Shown piece by piece: positions 20,711 through 31,176 of a stretch of 64,000 nucleotides of DNA. Both the position numbers and the translations under genes were made by a program. The notes under the pieces were generated by a model. It worked only from the letters and a program-made list of their open reading frames with translations. It did not search any database and was not told where the DNA came from. The DNA comes from Psychrobacter sp. JCM 18903. Its GTDB lineage: Bacteria; Pseudomonadota; Gammaproteobacteria; Pseudomonadales; Moraxellaceae. Numbering within the stretch: the first letter of the stretch is position 1; each line of letters begins with the position of its first letter. The stretch is taken from positions 124,001 through 188,000 of the forward strand of contig NZ_BAWJ01000005.1 of assembly GCF_000586475.1 (NCBI RefSeq), in the 5' to 3' direction.

Positions 20711-22459
20711 CTAACGTAAAGACTTACGTAATATTTTTCCTACCGCAGTTTTGGGCAATTCATCGATAAACTCGTATGACTGCGGGCGTTTATAACCTGT
20801 CAAACGCTCACTTGCAAAGTCTTGTAGCTCCTCTACCGTCAAACTCGAATCTTTTTTGACCACAAACGCTTTGGGTACTTCACCGCTGTGCTCATCTGCA
20901 ATACCAACCACCGCGACTTCAAGTACTTTCGGATGCTCTGTCAATGCCGCTTCCACTTCGTTTGGATAGACGTTAAATCCTGAAACCAGTATCATGTCTT
21001 TTTTGCGATCCACCAGCGTCAAAAATCCATGTTCATCTAGCACACCAATATCACCTGATTTAAAATAGCCATCCTTTGTAAAAGTATCTGCATTGTCTCG
21101 TTGCCAGTAACCACGCATGACCTGCGGGCCTTTAATACAAACCTCGCCCCGTGTACCTATTGCACAAGTTGCACCTTGTTCATCAATGATTTTAATATCC
21201 ATCATCGCAAGTGGCAGACCAACGCTACCATTAAAACGATCTATACCAGGTGGATTAAAAGAGATAACTGGTGCAGTTTCGGACATGCCATAACCTTCAT
21301 TGATAATCATACCAGTGACTTGTTGCCACTGATCAGATACGGCTTTGATGATTGCGGTGCCGCCACCAATAGATAGTGCCAAGCGACTAAAATCAAGGTT
21401 GGCAAACTTTGGATGATGCAGCATACCAATAAATAAGGTATTAACCGAAGGAATAACATGCGGACGATGCTGCTTGATGGTATTGACTAGTCCATCGATA
21501 TCACGCGGATTGGTGACCAGTATGTCTTCCCAGCCGCCATAAATGCCTAGTAAGCCGCAAACGGTAAATGAGAAGATATGATAGAGCGGCAACGGATTCA
21601 GTATTTTGATCTGCTCGCTACGACCCGCTTCAATCGCGTGACCAAACATCGCATAACACTGACAGACATTGGCCATGACATTGTAATGCGTGAGCATCGC
21701 GCCTTTTGGCTTGCCGGTCGTGCCACCCGTATATTGCAATAAAGCTAAATCTTCACGCTCGATAGTAACAGGCTGATATTGTTCAGCGTGGTATGCACTC
21801 ATAATATGGGCAAAGCTTATATTATGCTCTGAGATATAGTTTGCAGCATTATCGGCTGTGGTTTGGCTGGTTTTATTGAATTGACGAGTAGTATCGGTCG
21901 ACAGTTCAAGTTGGGTAAGCAAGGCAATATCGTTATCAGCAGGTCCAGCATTTGGATTGACGGAACAATGTACAACCAATGACAGTTGCGCTTTGACTGC
22001 ATCATCTAACTGATCGTAAGCAGAGGTCATACCATCGAGGACAATCAGCACACTAGCTTGAGCATCCGTCAGCTGATGCGCCAATTCATAATGGGTATAC
22101 ATCGGATTGACATTCACCAATACCGCGCCTGCTCGCAGACAACCAAGTAACACCACGGCATACTGCAATATATTGGGTAATTGCACAGCGACCCGGTCGC
22201 CTTTATTGATTCCTTGTGCTTGCAAAAAAGCAGCAAAACGGCGGCTGGCAATATCCAATTGTGCAAAGGTAAGGGTGGCGGGCCCCATACTAAAAGCCAC
22301 AGAATTACCATGCTGATCTATCTTGGGTTGCAATAAATCTAGCAGGTTGTGCTTTCCCTCTAATACATCTAAATTATTTCTTATTCCATATTTCTCATAT
22401 GAGGCTTGCCATAGCGGTGGCGTATTACTGCTAGGCATATCATTAGTGCTTGTAGTCAT
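20711..22459 (-). CDS. fadD: Long-chain fatty acid-CoA ligase
   Basis: An ATP-dependent acyl-CoA synthetase that activates fatty acids for beta-oxidation or lipid synthesis. The 582-residue ANL-family protein has the P-loop LLQYTGGTTGKPKGAMLTHYN (residues about 225-245), NEGYGMSETAPVISFNPPG, the adenylation motif GYFKSGDIGVLDEHGFLTLVDRKKDMILVSGFNVYPNEVE, and the C-terminal catalytic Lys in LPKTAVGKILRKSLR. It resembles FadD closely; a medium-chain specificity cannot be excluded. It is monocistronic by position. Confidence 0.9.
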   Translation of the reverse strand: MTTSTNDMPSSNTPPLWQASYEKYGIRNNLDVLEGKHNLLDLLQPKIDQHGNSVAFSMGPATLTFAQLDIASRRFAAFLQAQGINKGDRVAVQLPNILQYAVVLLGCLRAGAVLVNVNPMYTHYELAHQLTDAQASVLIVLDGMTSAYDQLDDAVKAQLSLVVHCSVNPNAGPADNDIALLTQLELSTDTTRQFNKTSQTTADNAANYISEHNISFAHIMSAYHAEQYQPVTIEREDLALLQYTGGTTGKPKGAMLTHYNVMANVCQCYAMFGHAIEAGRSEQIKILNPLPLYHIFSFTVCGLLGIYGGWEDILVTNPRDIDGLVNTIKQHRPHVIPSVNTLFIGMLHHPKFANLDFSRLALSIGGGTAIIKAVSDQWQQVTGMIINEGYGMSETAPVISFNPPGIDRFNGSVGLPLAMMDIKIIDEQGATCAIGTRGEVCIKGPQVMRGYWQRDNADTFTKDGYFKSGDIGVLDEHGFLTLVDRKKDMILVSGFNVYPNEVEAALTEHPKVLEVAVVGIADEHSGEVPKAFVVKKDSSLTVEELQDFASERLTGYKRPQSYEFIDELPKTAVGKILRKSLR

Positions 22460-22636
22460 CAGTTAGCATCCTTGCTCAATTATCTTGATTCATCTCAGAA
22501 TAGCATAATTTATTGTTTATTTTGCAATCACCCAAAGAAGGAATTGTCTCCGTCCTAGTTTTTTAATTTATGCAGTCATCGTCAAAAAACCTTTATCTCT
22601 TATAGTGAAAATCACAAAAGGATAAATATTGGGGAC

Positions 22637-22667
22637 AAAAAAAACCAGCATGATCTCTCATACTGGT
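22637..22667 (-). terminator. Intrinsic terminator after hemL
   Basis: ACCAGCATGA (22644-22653) pairs with TCATACTGGT (22658-22667) with one G-U, and reading leftwards a run of eight T follows. Confidence 0.88.
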
Positions 22668-22709
22668 TCTTGTAACTACATACATTTAAAACAGGTCTTA
22701 AATGAACCA

Positions 22710-22757
22710 GGCTCTGAATAAATAAGGTTCTGAATAAATAAGGTTCTGAATAAACAG
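22710..22757 (-). repeat. 16-bp tandem repeat x3 directly after hemL stop
   Basis: Units 22710-22725, 22726-22741 and 22742-22757, consensus GGTTCTGAATAAATAA on the plus strand, with one change in the first and three in the last. The array abuts the hemL stop codon. Confidence 0.92.
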
Positions 22758-24059
22758 TTACGCTTTTGCCATTTCTGCAAAAATCTCGTCAGCCGCTTTA
22801 ATAGAGATATCAATGTCTTCATCGCTATGTTTAATTGACATAAAGCCTGCTTCATAAGCAGACGGTGCCAGATAAATACCGCGATCGAGCATGCCATGGA
22901 AGAACGTGTTAAACACCGTCATATCGCACTCTGTCACGTCATCGAAATTCTTTGGCGTGTCAGTTTCATTGTCTTTAACAAAGAACATGCCAAACATACC
23001 GCCCAATTTATTGGTACGCATGTTGATGCCGTGTTTGTCAGCCGCCGCTTGAAAACCGTCTACTAGACGATCAACTTTTGCTGCTAACTCGTCATAAAAA
23101 CCATCTGCCGTTAAGTCTTCAAACATCGCAATACCAGCACGCATCGCTAGCGGGTTGCCTGATAACGTACCCGCTTGATAGACACCGCCAAGTGGGGCGA
23201 TACAAGACATGACTTCTTTTTTGCCACCGAAAGCGCCAACAGGTAGACCTGCGCCGATGATTTTACCAAAGCAAGTTAAATCAGGGTCGATGCCGAAATG
23301 TGCCTGTGCACCACCAAGTCCAACACGAAAGCCCGTCATCACTTCATCAAAGATAAGCACTGCGCCATTGGCGGTACACTCGGCACGCAACGTATCATGG
23401 AATTCTTGCGTAGGGATGACCATGTTCATGTTGCCCGCGATTGGCTCTAAGATAACGCAAGCGACTTCTTCGCCCCATTTCTCAAAACAATCTTTAATCG
23501 CTTGCGAATCATTATAAGGAATCGTAATCGTGTGCTTAGCAAAATCAGCAGGCACGCCTTTCGAGGTTGGCTCACCGATATCGAGCATACCAGAGCCTGC
23601 TTTTACCAGTAAGCTGTCTGAATGACCATGATAGCAGCCTTCAAATTTAACGATTTTGTCACGTTGGGTATAACCACGTGCTAGACGAATCGCGCTCATG
23701 GTTGCTTCTGTACCTGAGCTGGTCATACGGATCATTTCAACGCTAGGAACGATCTCGCAAATCTTATCTGCAACGGTTGTTTCAAACGGCGTTGGTGTAC
23801 CAAAGCTTAGACCATCATCAGCCGCTTTTTTGACCGCATCGATGACTTTTGGATGGGCATGACCCAAAATCATTGGGCCCCAAGAGCCGACGTAATCGAT
23901 ATAAGCATTGTCTTCGGTGTCATAGATTTTACTACCGTTGGCACGGTGCATAAAAATTGGCGTACCACCAACTCCAGCAAAGGCACGGACTGGCGAGTTT
24001 ACGCCGCCAGGAATATGTTTGCGAGCTTGCGCAAATAGCTGTTCGTTTTTAGTGCTCAT
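22758..24059 (-). CDS. hemL: Glutamate-1-semialdehyde 2,1-aminomutase
   Basis: PLP enzyme that converts glutamate-1-semialdehyde into 5-aminolevulinate, following HemA. About 433 residues, standard. Visible: [97 protein letters not shown], and the PLP lysine in [18 protein letters not shown] prefer the ATG at 24059 (MSTKNEQ) over one two codons upstream because AGAGA then has proper spacing. A three-unit repeat and a terminator follow. Confidence 0.97.
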   Translation of the reverse strand: MSTKNEQLFAQARKHIPGGVNSPVRAFAGVGGTPIFMHRANGSKIYDTEDNAYIDYVGSWGPMILGHAHPKVIDAVKKAADDGLSFGTPTPFETTVADKICEIVPSVEMIRMTSSGTEATMSAIRLARGYTQRDKIVKFEGCYHGHSDSLLVKAGSGMLDIGEPTSKGVPADFAKHTITIPYNDSQAIKDCFEKWGEEVACVILEPIAGNMNMVIPTQEFHDTLRAECTANGAVLIFDEVMTGFRVGLGGAQAHFGIDPDLTCFGKIIGAGLPVGAFGGKKEVMSCIAPLGGVYQAGTLSGNPLAMRAGIAMFEDLTADGFYDELAAKVDRLVDGFQAAADKHGINMRTNKLGGMFGMFFVKDNETDTPKNFDDVTECDMTVFNTFFHGMLDRGIYLAPSAYEAGFMSIKHSDEDIDISIKAADEIFAEMAKA

Positions 24060-24170
24060 AATCATTCTCTACTTATTATTTCTTTAATATTGGTTCTGTC
24101 TTATTTTATTAAAAATAATTTTGCGGCTTATTGTTAATGCTTAGCAGATTTTTAAAGCACATTTAATAAT

Positions 24171-24523
24171 TTATGCTTTTTTGACCACAGATGATTTAAG
24201 CTTCATTGGGCCAAAACCATCAAGTTTACAGTCAATATCATGACCATCAGAGGCATCGGGCAGCAGGCGAATACCTTTTGCTTTGGTACCGACTTTAATA
24301 ACGGTCGATGAACCTTTGACTTTTAAGTCTTTAATCACGGTGACGGTATCGCCATCTTGCAGCTCATTTCCGACCGCATCACGAATGACCGCGTCTTGCT
24401 CTTCAGCTTGCGCTGCATCAGACTCTGCCGCCGTCCATTCATGAGCACACATGGACATACCAGTAACGCACCATCTTCGTACGTATATTCAGCATCGCAT
24501 TTTGGGCAATTGGGTAAGCTCAT
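24171..24523 (-). CDS. PhnA-like zinc-ribbon protein (YjdM family), frameshifted
   Basis: A small protein often named PhnA, though its link to phosphonate use is weak. The N-terminus has a zinc ribbon ([28 protein letters not shown], residues about 3-30, four Cys), then the beta-rich PhnA domain: [27 protein letters not shown] and [10 protein letters not shown]. One A is missing near 24448 (CCATG for CCAATG), splitting the ribbon from the domain; corrected length is 117 residues. GAGGAA lies just before the ATG at 24523. Confidence 0.88.
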
Positions 24524-24849
24524 AATTTCCTCGTCAGCCGTGATAAATTGGGTGTATTCTAGAGCTAACATTGTACCGTAACTCGCCAGCTTTAACCAAT
24601 CGCTTCACTCGTAAATGCGGTGCTGTGACTAATTGATAGATTCGCTCATGTCTTACAGCGGACATTTTTTATCACACAGTGTTTTGTGGTACTCTGCTTT
24701 AACTAAATTTGGTTTGATGACCATGTATCTTTAGATGGTAAAAACCTCAATATCTACTTTAGCAATTACTTTAATAACTCAGTGTTCATCACAATATCTG
24801 AGGCTATAACTACTTATAACGATAGCTACTTATGAATAGGATAATAATA
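24524..24849. other. Intergenic region upstream of ygfZ
   Basis: About 325 bases, divergent spacer between the PhnA-like gene and ygfZ. I see no gene or clear structured RNA in it. Confidence 0.4.
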
Positions 24850-25623
24850 ATGACTCAATCAAGCGTATCGACACTCTCATCAACATTGCCACAATTTGTT
24901 CAACTAACAATTCAAGGTGAAGATGCGGAAAAATTCTTACAAGGTCAGCTCACCTCTGATGTCACCAAGCTCGGACTCAGTTATCAAGCAACGGCGCTTA
25001 GTAATTTAAAAGGTCGCATTGACTTTGGTCTTTGGATAAAAAAACAAGCCGAAAAGCATTATGATGTGGTTATCAGTGCCGATTGCGCTGAGGCTTTTCA
25101 AGCCCATTTAAAAAAGTTCGGTGCCTTTTCAAAATTTGACACCAGTGCGCCCGCGCCCATTTATCCTTGCGTGCTTGATGACGTGCCAACCTTTAGCCAT
25201 CAAGAAGACCACAATACGCCAGCCTATACCCAAGCGTGGATGCAAGCGAGTCTTGCCATTGGCAACTATTGGATAGTTGCTGCCACCCAAGGTCTGTTTC
25301 AGCCACAAGAGCTGCGTCTGCATCAGCGCGGCGGTATGGACTATGACAAAGGCTGCTATCTTGGTCAAGAAGTGATTGCCCGTATTTATTTTAAGGCAGC
25401 GCCAAAAGCGTTTTTACATTATGTCAGCGGCGCAGGCGAGGTGCCAGCAGCCGGTGACAAGCTAGAAAAAATTCATGTGGTTAATGCGATTGCCGATGAC
25501 ACTATTAATGGTAATGGTTTTAAAGCATTGGTCGTTGCCCGTCCAGAGCATTTAGCCGATAGTGAGCTTACGATATTAGACTTACCGCCAGCGCTGCAAG
25601 CCGATGTTGCACGCCAAAAATAG
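24850..25623 (+). CDS. ygfZ: tRNA-modifying protein YgfZ
   Basis: Folate-dependent protein that helps maintain Fe-S enzymes such as MiaB, related to the glycine-cleavage T-protein. The diagnostic motif K-G-C-Y-x-G-Q-E is present as DYDKGCYLGQEVIARIYF (about residues 166-183). The N-terminus shows LTIQGEDAEKFLQGQLTSDV. Start chosen at ATG 24850 (MTQSSVS), which has TAGGA nine bases upstream; an ATG six codons earlier lacks a ribosome site. Length 257 residues. dadA follows after 74 bases and may be co-transcribed. Confidence 0.92.
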   Translation: MTQSSVSTLSSTLPQFVQLTIQGEDAEKFLQGQLTSDVTKLGLSYQATALSNLKGRIDFGLWIKKQAEKHYDVVISADCAEAFQAHLKKFGAFSKFDTSAPAPIYPCVLDDVPTFSHQEDHNTPAYTQAWMQASLAIGNYWIVAATQGLFQPQELRLHQRGGMDYDKGCYLGQEVIARIYFKAAPKAFLHYVSGAGEVPAAGDKLEKIHVVNAIADDTINGNGFKALVVARPEHLADSELTILDLPPALQADVARQK

Positions 25624-25697
25624 TACGACATGATGAGTGATGCGTAATAAGCAGCACTCGTCAAAACATTTTTACTAAAAAAGCAGCAGAGTAATCT

Positions 25698-27020
25698 ATG
25701 ACCCATATTGCGGTACTCGGAGCGGGTGTGGTGGGCGTGACCACCGCATGGTATCTTCGCCAAGCAGGCTACGATGTGACCGTCATTGAGCGTGAGCCAG
25801 CTGCTGGTATGCAGACCTCATTTGCCAATGGTGGGCAAATATCTGTCTCGCACGCAACCCCTTGGGCAAACCCTGCGGCTCCAATGAAAGCGCTTAAATG
25901 GCTGTTTCGCGAGGATGCACCACTGTTGTATCGCTTGCGTGCTGATAAGGCACAGCTTAAGTGGGCGATGCAGTTTTTGCAAGAATGCCGTGCAGATAGA
26001 GCCGATGCCAATCTGGTACAAATGGTACGTTTGGGCTTGTATTCACGAGATGCACTACAACAGCTGCGTGCTGATATTGGTATTGATTACGAGCAGCAAA
26101 CGCGCGGTATTATGCATTTTTATACCAATCAAGCGGAATTTGATGCCGCTATTGCGCCAACGGAGCGCATGCAAGCGTTAGGCTGTGAGCGTCATATCAT
26201 CGATATCAATAATGCCGTTAACTTAGAGCCTGCGCTTTACCCTATTGCTCATAAGCTAAAAGGTGCGACTTATACCAGCCGTGATGAATCGGGTAATGCC
26301 CATTTATTTACCCAGCGCTTAGCCGAGCGCTGCATAAAGTCTGGCGTGAAGTTTTTATACGATACCGAGATTCTGGCGTTAAACACTGACGCCCATTCTG
26401 CTCGCCCGCATGTACATAGTATTACCATTCAACCTAAGGGAGAAAACGCGCAAACCTTTAGTGCAGACAGCCATGTACTAGCCTCGGTAGCTATAGTGTG
26501 TCATTACTAAGACCTTTGGGAATACATGCGCCGATATTTCCAGCCAAAGGCTACTCAGCTACTTATCAAATCAACCCCGCGCCCCGCATCTACACCCTTT
26601 GTCAGTCTCATTGATGATGAGTTTAAGCTGGTGACATCACGCCTTGGCGACAAGTTACGCGTCGCTGGAACGGCAGAATTTAACGGCTACAATTTGGATT
26701 TGAATAGCACACGCTGCGAAGCCATCACGCGCCGTGTGCAGCAGTTATTCCCGAAAGGTATCATTGCCAATTCTGTGCAATATTGGACAGGGCTACGTCC
26801 AATGACTCCATCAAATGTGCCGTTAATTGGGCGCGCGCATAGGGGTCAAGTCCGTCATGGCAGTCATAATGTGGATGCTAGTTTTGATAATTTATGGCTC
26901 AATACAGGTCATGGTACGCTTGGCTGGACCCATGCTTGCGGTTCTGCAAAGGCGATCAGTTTATTAATACAGGGTGAGACACCGCAAGTCGATTTTGATT
27001 TTGTTGGCTTAGGAACGTAA
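25698..27020 (+). CDS. dadA: D-amino acid dehydrogenase (DadA-like), two compensating indels
   Basis: FAD-dependent, membrane-associated oxidation of D-amino acids to keto acids. The N-terminus has the dinucleotide motif HIAVLGAGVVGVTTAWYLRQAGYDVTVIE (residues 3-31), then NGGQISVSHATPWANPAAP. C-terminal blocks are GTAEFNGYN, YWTGLRPMTPSNVPLIGR and LWLNTGHGTLGWTHACGSAK. Near 26482 one base is missing (LALGSYSVSLLRPLGI is restored) and near 26584 a C-run has one extra base (INPAPASTPFVSLIDDE is restored), so both ends are in the same frame and the middle is scrambled. Corrected length 440 residues. A terminator follows. Confidence 0.92.
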
Positions 27021-27050
27021 AAATAAGAAACGTAAGAATAAGAAACGTAA
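27018..27050 (+). repeat. 15-bp tandem repeat after dadA
   Basis: Two near-identical units of AARAATAAGAAACGT directly after the dadA stop codon, running into the A-run of the terminator stem. Confidence 0.75.
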
Positions 27051-27086
27051 AAAAGGCGCTACCAATATAAGTCAGCGCCTTTTTTC
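27050..27086 (+). terminator. Intrinsic terminator after dadA
   Basis: AGGCGCT (27054-27060) pairs with AGCGCCT (27074-27080), flanked by an A-run and a T-run, so it may also serve the convergent molybdoenzyme gene. Confidence 0.85.
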
Positions 27087-27118
27087 TTTATATGGAAGAC
27101 TTTTATTTTAGAACTATT

Positions 27119-29331
27119 TTATGCAGCGCTCCCTGATTCCATATCGAAATCAACGTCAGAATCAGCCGTCTCCAAATCAGTCGCTTCTGGCGCGATTGCT
27201 TGCAATTGTACTGGGACGCCATTGACTGCCGCATTGCCACTTAGCTGATCGATTAAGGTATCGTCTGTCAAATCATTGACACTGACGCCCGCATGCGCTT
27301 GAGCGATTTTTTGTTTTACCCCTTTACGGCCGTGACCCCACCCATGAGGGATACTCACCACTTTGGGCATCAGCTCATCCGTCACTTCTGCTACGATCGT
27401 GACACTACCCACACGCGACGTTACTTTTACGTTTTGACCATCCTCAATACCGTACTGTTTCGCCGTTTCAGGATGCAGCATCAAAGTACAGCGCGGCTTA
27501 CCTTTTACCAAGCGATAGCTGTTGTGTAGCCACGAATTATTGCTGCGTACATGACGACGACCAATCAATAGAATTTGCTTGTCATCATAGTCCTGCATCA
27601 TCTCCTGCACCCGCTCTAAATCTGCTCGATAAAAATCAACATTAAGATGAATCTGCTTGTCTTTGTGTTTTAACGCTTGTGGCAGCATGGTTTTGAGCGA
27701 TCCCAAATCAATTCCATGCGGATTTTTCTTCAATTGCTTTAGATTGAGACCCTTATAAGGCCCACGTTTCAGACCTTGATTAAGCACAAATTTCGGACCC
27801 AAAACTTTTATTGTTAGGCGTTCGACTTTGGTCGCAAGTACGGCTTTTTTATCCAAGCGTTTTGCTAACCCTAAGTAGATTTGCCAGTCATGTTTGGCAC
27901 TTCTTTGCTTAGCAAACAATGCCTTTGAATATTTGGCGACGTTATGGACAGCAAAATTGTTAAAGGTGACGTCATAATGATCGCGCTCTAGCGGCGATAC
28001 CGGCGGCAAAATGATATGCGCATGACGGCTGGTTTCTGTGACAAAGTAGTCAATAGCGACCATAAAGTCTAAGTTGGCAAAAGCCGTATCTAACTTTTCA
28101 CCATTCGGCGTACTGAGTACAGGGTTGCCCGCGACAGTCATAAATCCTTTTAGCTGCCCCGCCCCTTCTACCAACATCTCATCCGCCATTGCCACGACGG
28201 GATAATCGCCATTAAAATCAGGCAAGTTACTCACGCGGCTATGGCGCTTACCTAAATAACCTGGGCCAGAGTTATTGACCACATCAACCGCAGGATTGGG
28301 GAACATTATGCCACCCACTTCATCCAAACGACCTGTGACAATATTAATCAGCATAATGAGATACTGACTCAGCAAGCCAAACTCTTGCACCGAAACGCCC
28401 ATGCGTCCATAACAGACCGAGCTTTCGGCTTCACAAAACTCTTTGACCAGTCGTTTAATCTTAATTGCCGAAATGCCAGTAATATCAGCGACGGACTCGG
28501 CGCTATAGTCTTTTGCAAAGTCTGCAATGCGTGCAATCTCTGGCGCGAGCGCGCGGCTCTATTATTGTTAGCGCGTGCCTTGTCCGCATACCCTTGGAGA
28601 TAAATTTCATTGAGCATGGCAAGCAAGAGCAAAACATCGGTCGCTGGACGAATAAAGTGATGCTCGCTAGCAATGTCGGCGGTTTCGGTGCGCCTTGGGT
28701 CGATGACCACTACTTTGCCATCACGGGCTTTGATGTCTTTTAGCTTTTGGCGCATATTTGGCGCTGTCATAATACTACCGTTAGACGCCAGCGGATTACC
28801 GCCGATAATAAGCATATATTGGGTACGATTGACGTCAGGCACAGGGATGCGCAGCATATGCCCGAACAGATGCATGCTAACAATGTGATGCGGCAACTGG
28901 TCGATGGAAGTCGCAGAAAAGCGACTGCGCGTCTTAATACTGGTTAATAGATGCTTAATGGTTAACATGCCGCCCAAATTATGGACATTAGGATTGCCTA
29001 AATAAATCCCGAAAGCGTTTTGACCATGTTTTTTCTGTACCGACTGAATACCAGCTGCCACCTTATCTAACGCCTCAGCCCAACTAATCTCTTTCCAACC
29101 GTTAGCCGTTCTCTCAACGGGATGACGCAGGCGATCACTGTCTTCATGCAAATCTTGCAAAGCAGTCGCTTTTGGACAAATATACCCTTTAGAAAATGGA
29201 TCATCTTTATCGCCTTTAATCGATAATACCTTTGCTCCATCGTGCTTTATTTCAATACCGCACATTGCTTCGCATAAATTGCAGGTTCTAAAATGTGTTT
29301 GTTCATCCGTGTGACTCTTTTCACTAGCCAT
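27119..29331 (-). CDS. Molybdopterin-dependent oxidoreductase (formate-dehydrogenase-like), frameshifted
   Basis: A cytosolic molybdoenzyme of the DMSO-reductase superfamily. The N-terminal [4Fe-4S] motif is RTCNLCEAMCG with a fourth Cys in GYICPKATALQ. Next come the molybdopterin domains (YMLIIGGNPLASNGS, VVVIDPRRTETADIA), GLLSQYLIMLINIVTGRLDEVGG and FMTVAGNPVLSTPNGE. The C-terminal molydop-binding domain has LHPETAKQYGIEDGQNVKV and VSIPHGWGHGRKGVK. One base is missing near 28560; restoring it gives RALAPEIARIADFAKD-like continuity and 737 residues. Start at 29331 (MASEKSH) has GGGAG upstream. The substrate is unknown; no selenocysteine-type arrangement is seen. Confidence 0.88.
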
Positions 29332-29356
29332 GTCGCGCTCCCTGTTATTTTTTACT

Positions 29357-29463
29357 ATAGTCATTCCACTATAAAAGTATTACTGCGTTAATCTCGTTTG
29401 AAGTATTAAATAGACATCTACACTCGGTTGCCTTGTACTACTTTTAAATTGAATCGACTATAT
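29357..29463 (-). repeat. Copy D of the dispersed ~105-bp element
   Basis: Begins ATAGTC and ends GACTATAT. It aligns over its length with 32425-32532 in the same orientation (shared CACTCGGTTGCCTT/TTTTCGCTTGCCTT and AATTGAATCGACTATAT/TATTGAACCGACTATAT). It is the most diverged of the four copies and lies just upstream of the molybdoenzyme gene. Confidence 0.7.
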
Positions 29464-29580
29464 CGCTTTCACTATATAAATTCCGTTTTATAAGTTTAAT
29501 ATGGTTGCTAAATTTACTCACCCTAACAATCTTAAAAACACTGAGAATTAGTCAAAGTGCAACATTGATAAGCTGAATGA

Positions 29581-30270
29581 CTAGCTATTTACTCTGTGCC
29601 TCTCTTTGGTGAAAAAATGGCTAAAGACGCCATCAAAGTTTTTGCACAATATCTCAATGGCTTGCTGCCGTGAATAACGCTGTTGATGACAGCCCAATAT
29701 CAATTCATGTACTTGAGCGGCAGCGATATCGACACAGAGATGAACGTCAGATTCGTCAAAAGAGCACTCAGCTGACTGCAATCCCTCTATAAATATCTTA
29801 GTCCACTCGTCTCTTATCTCTATGATTAGACTTCCCAACCCGTTACGTTCTATGTTTGAATCAAAGCGCAGACTGTCTTCGAGCAAACGTTGAAATAAAG
29901 TGATGTTTTGAAAAGCGGCATCAAAAATCAATGTTAGGCATTCCTGACAACGCTCATTGAAGTCCTCTTTAGACAGCGTTGGATAGTCTTTAAGCATATC
30001 TACCCACGCCATGCGCATTGGCGATAAATAATTGTCTTTAAGCTGCTCGCCTAACACCTGCTGCAACGCATCTAAACTATCAAAATGATTATAAAAACTT
30101 GGCTGAGCAATACCTGCGCCTTTCGCGATTTTATTCATACTCATACCAAAAGCGCCCTCTACGCTATACAGCTGCAAGGCACTTTTGAGTAACGTATGAC
30201 GCGTTTTCGCCTTTGCCAGCTCTCGTTTTGTTTCCGGTTTTGTAGCACTTACACTATCAAGTACATTCAC
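29581..30270 (-). CDS. TetR family transcriptional regulator
   Basis: Probable ligand-responsive repressor. The helix-turn-helix is at about residues 21-68: TRHTLLKSALQLYSVEGAFGMSMNKIAKGAGIAQPSFYNHFDS, the standard TetR_N layout ending in a Phe-Tyr-Asn-His recognition helix. The remaining 150 residues are helical ligand-binding domain. The start used is GTG at 30270 (VNVLDSVSATK), preceded by AGG; an open frame continues ten codons upstream. Its target is unknown: the molybdoenzyme gene lies downstream on the same strand. A 10-bp palindrome AACAATTGTT at 30299-30308, next to its start, could be its own operator. Confidence 0.88.
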   Translation of the reverse strand: MNVLDSVSATKPETKRELAKAKTRHTLLKSALQLYSVEGAFGMSMNKIAKGAGIAQPSFYNHFDSLDALQQVLGEQLKDNYLSPMRMAWVDMLKDYPTLSKEDFNERCQECLTLIFDAAFQNITLFQRLLEDSLRFDSNIERNGLGSLIIEIRDEWTKIFIEGLQSAECSFDESDVHLCVDIAAAQVHELILGCHQQRYSRQQAIEILCKNFDGVFSHFFTKERHRVNS

Positions 30271-30772
30271 TATCAACCTGCCCCAACTTAATCTATAAAA
30301 CAATTGTTATTTCAACTATAAGGCTATAGCCATTTAAACAAGAAGTCTATCACTAAATGTTTAGCCTTACTTATTCTTGATGATTCGTTTTAACCCATCC
30401 TAAAACAATTATAAAAAATAGCCGCCACATTTATGATGACAGCTACTTTTTTATTCCTATATTTACAGCGTGTTACGACGTCATTTTTTATAAATCATCG
30501 CCAGACTTGTTAATCCTCTTTACGTATGTCACTGATAAAACACTTCATTCATTACACAAATGGACGATGCATAACATAGCTGTGCAGATCTCAATAATGG
30601 AGCAACACTCTCAACATTGCATATACAGACATGGCGATGGTGAGCACTTATATTAGATATCACCAGTTAGCTGATTCATAAGTACTGATAGCAGCTGAGT
30701 AAAATGTCGATTAAAGACAGATGGAATAATTGTCTCAATAACCAATTTTATAATAAAAGAAGGAACATAAAA
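30271..30772. other. Intergenic region between TetR gene and CsbD-like gene
   Basis: About 500 bases, divergent spacer. It contains the AACAATTGTT palindrome near the TetR start and otherwise no recognisable gene. A 13-base string TACTGATAGCAGC near 30684 recurs at about 31295 in the next intergenic region. Confidence 0.4.
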
Positions 30773-30976
30773 ATGAACGAACATACTCTAAAAGGTGAAT
30801 GGAACCAAATAAAAGGCTCAGTAAAACAAAAATGGGCTGATCTTACTGATGATGATTTATTACACGTTGAAGGTAGCCGTGATAAATTGGTCGGAAAAGT
30901 TCAAGAACGTTATGGTCACAGCAAAGATGATGCTGAACGTGAAGTAGACGCATGGCGTACTGAACATAAATACTAG
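30773..30976 (+). CDS. CsbD family stress protein
   Basis: A 67-residue hydrophilic, highly charged protein of the CsbD/YjbJ family, general-stress proteins of unknown molecular role. The whole family pattern is visible: LKGEWNQIKGSVKQKWADLTDDDL, then EGSRDKLVGKVQERYG and the closing AEREVDAW. Start chosen at ATG 30773 with AAGGAAC upstream. A strong terminator lies just downstream. Expression is likely stress-linked by family analogy only. Confidence 0.93.
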   Translation: MNEHTLKGEWNQIKGSVKQKWADLTDDDLLHVEGSRDKLVGKVQERYGHSKDDAEREVDAWRTEHKY

Positions 30977-31036
30977 TAGATAATCATGCTTGTAAGAAGT
31001 ATTAAGATAAAAATCTTATAAGCAGATTATTTAAAC

Positions 31037-31068
31037 GAAAACCGCATTAGTTTCTAATGCGGTTTTTT
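31037..31068 (+). terminator. Intrinsic terminator after CsbD-like gene
   Basis: AAAACCGCATTAG (31038-31050) pairs perfectly with CTAATGCGGTTTT (31054-31066), T-run follows. Confidence 0.93.
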
Positions 31069-31140
31069 TATGCTGGACTGATCACCAACTTGATTTATAT
31101 CAAATAATTCTAAAAGATAAAACTCAAAGTCCAGACACGA

Positions 31141-31176
31141 TAAAACCGCATAGCAATTAACTGTTATGCGGTTTTA
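31141..31176. terminator. Second, similar terminator hairpin with no gene before it
   Basis: TAAAACCGCATA (31141-31152) pairs with TATGCGGTTTTA (31165-31176). It shares the AAAACCGCAT stem with the terminator at 31037. No reading frame lies between the two, so either this ends an unannotated small RNA (31067-31140, or one read from the right), or it is a duplicated terminator. Confidence 0.7.
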
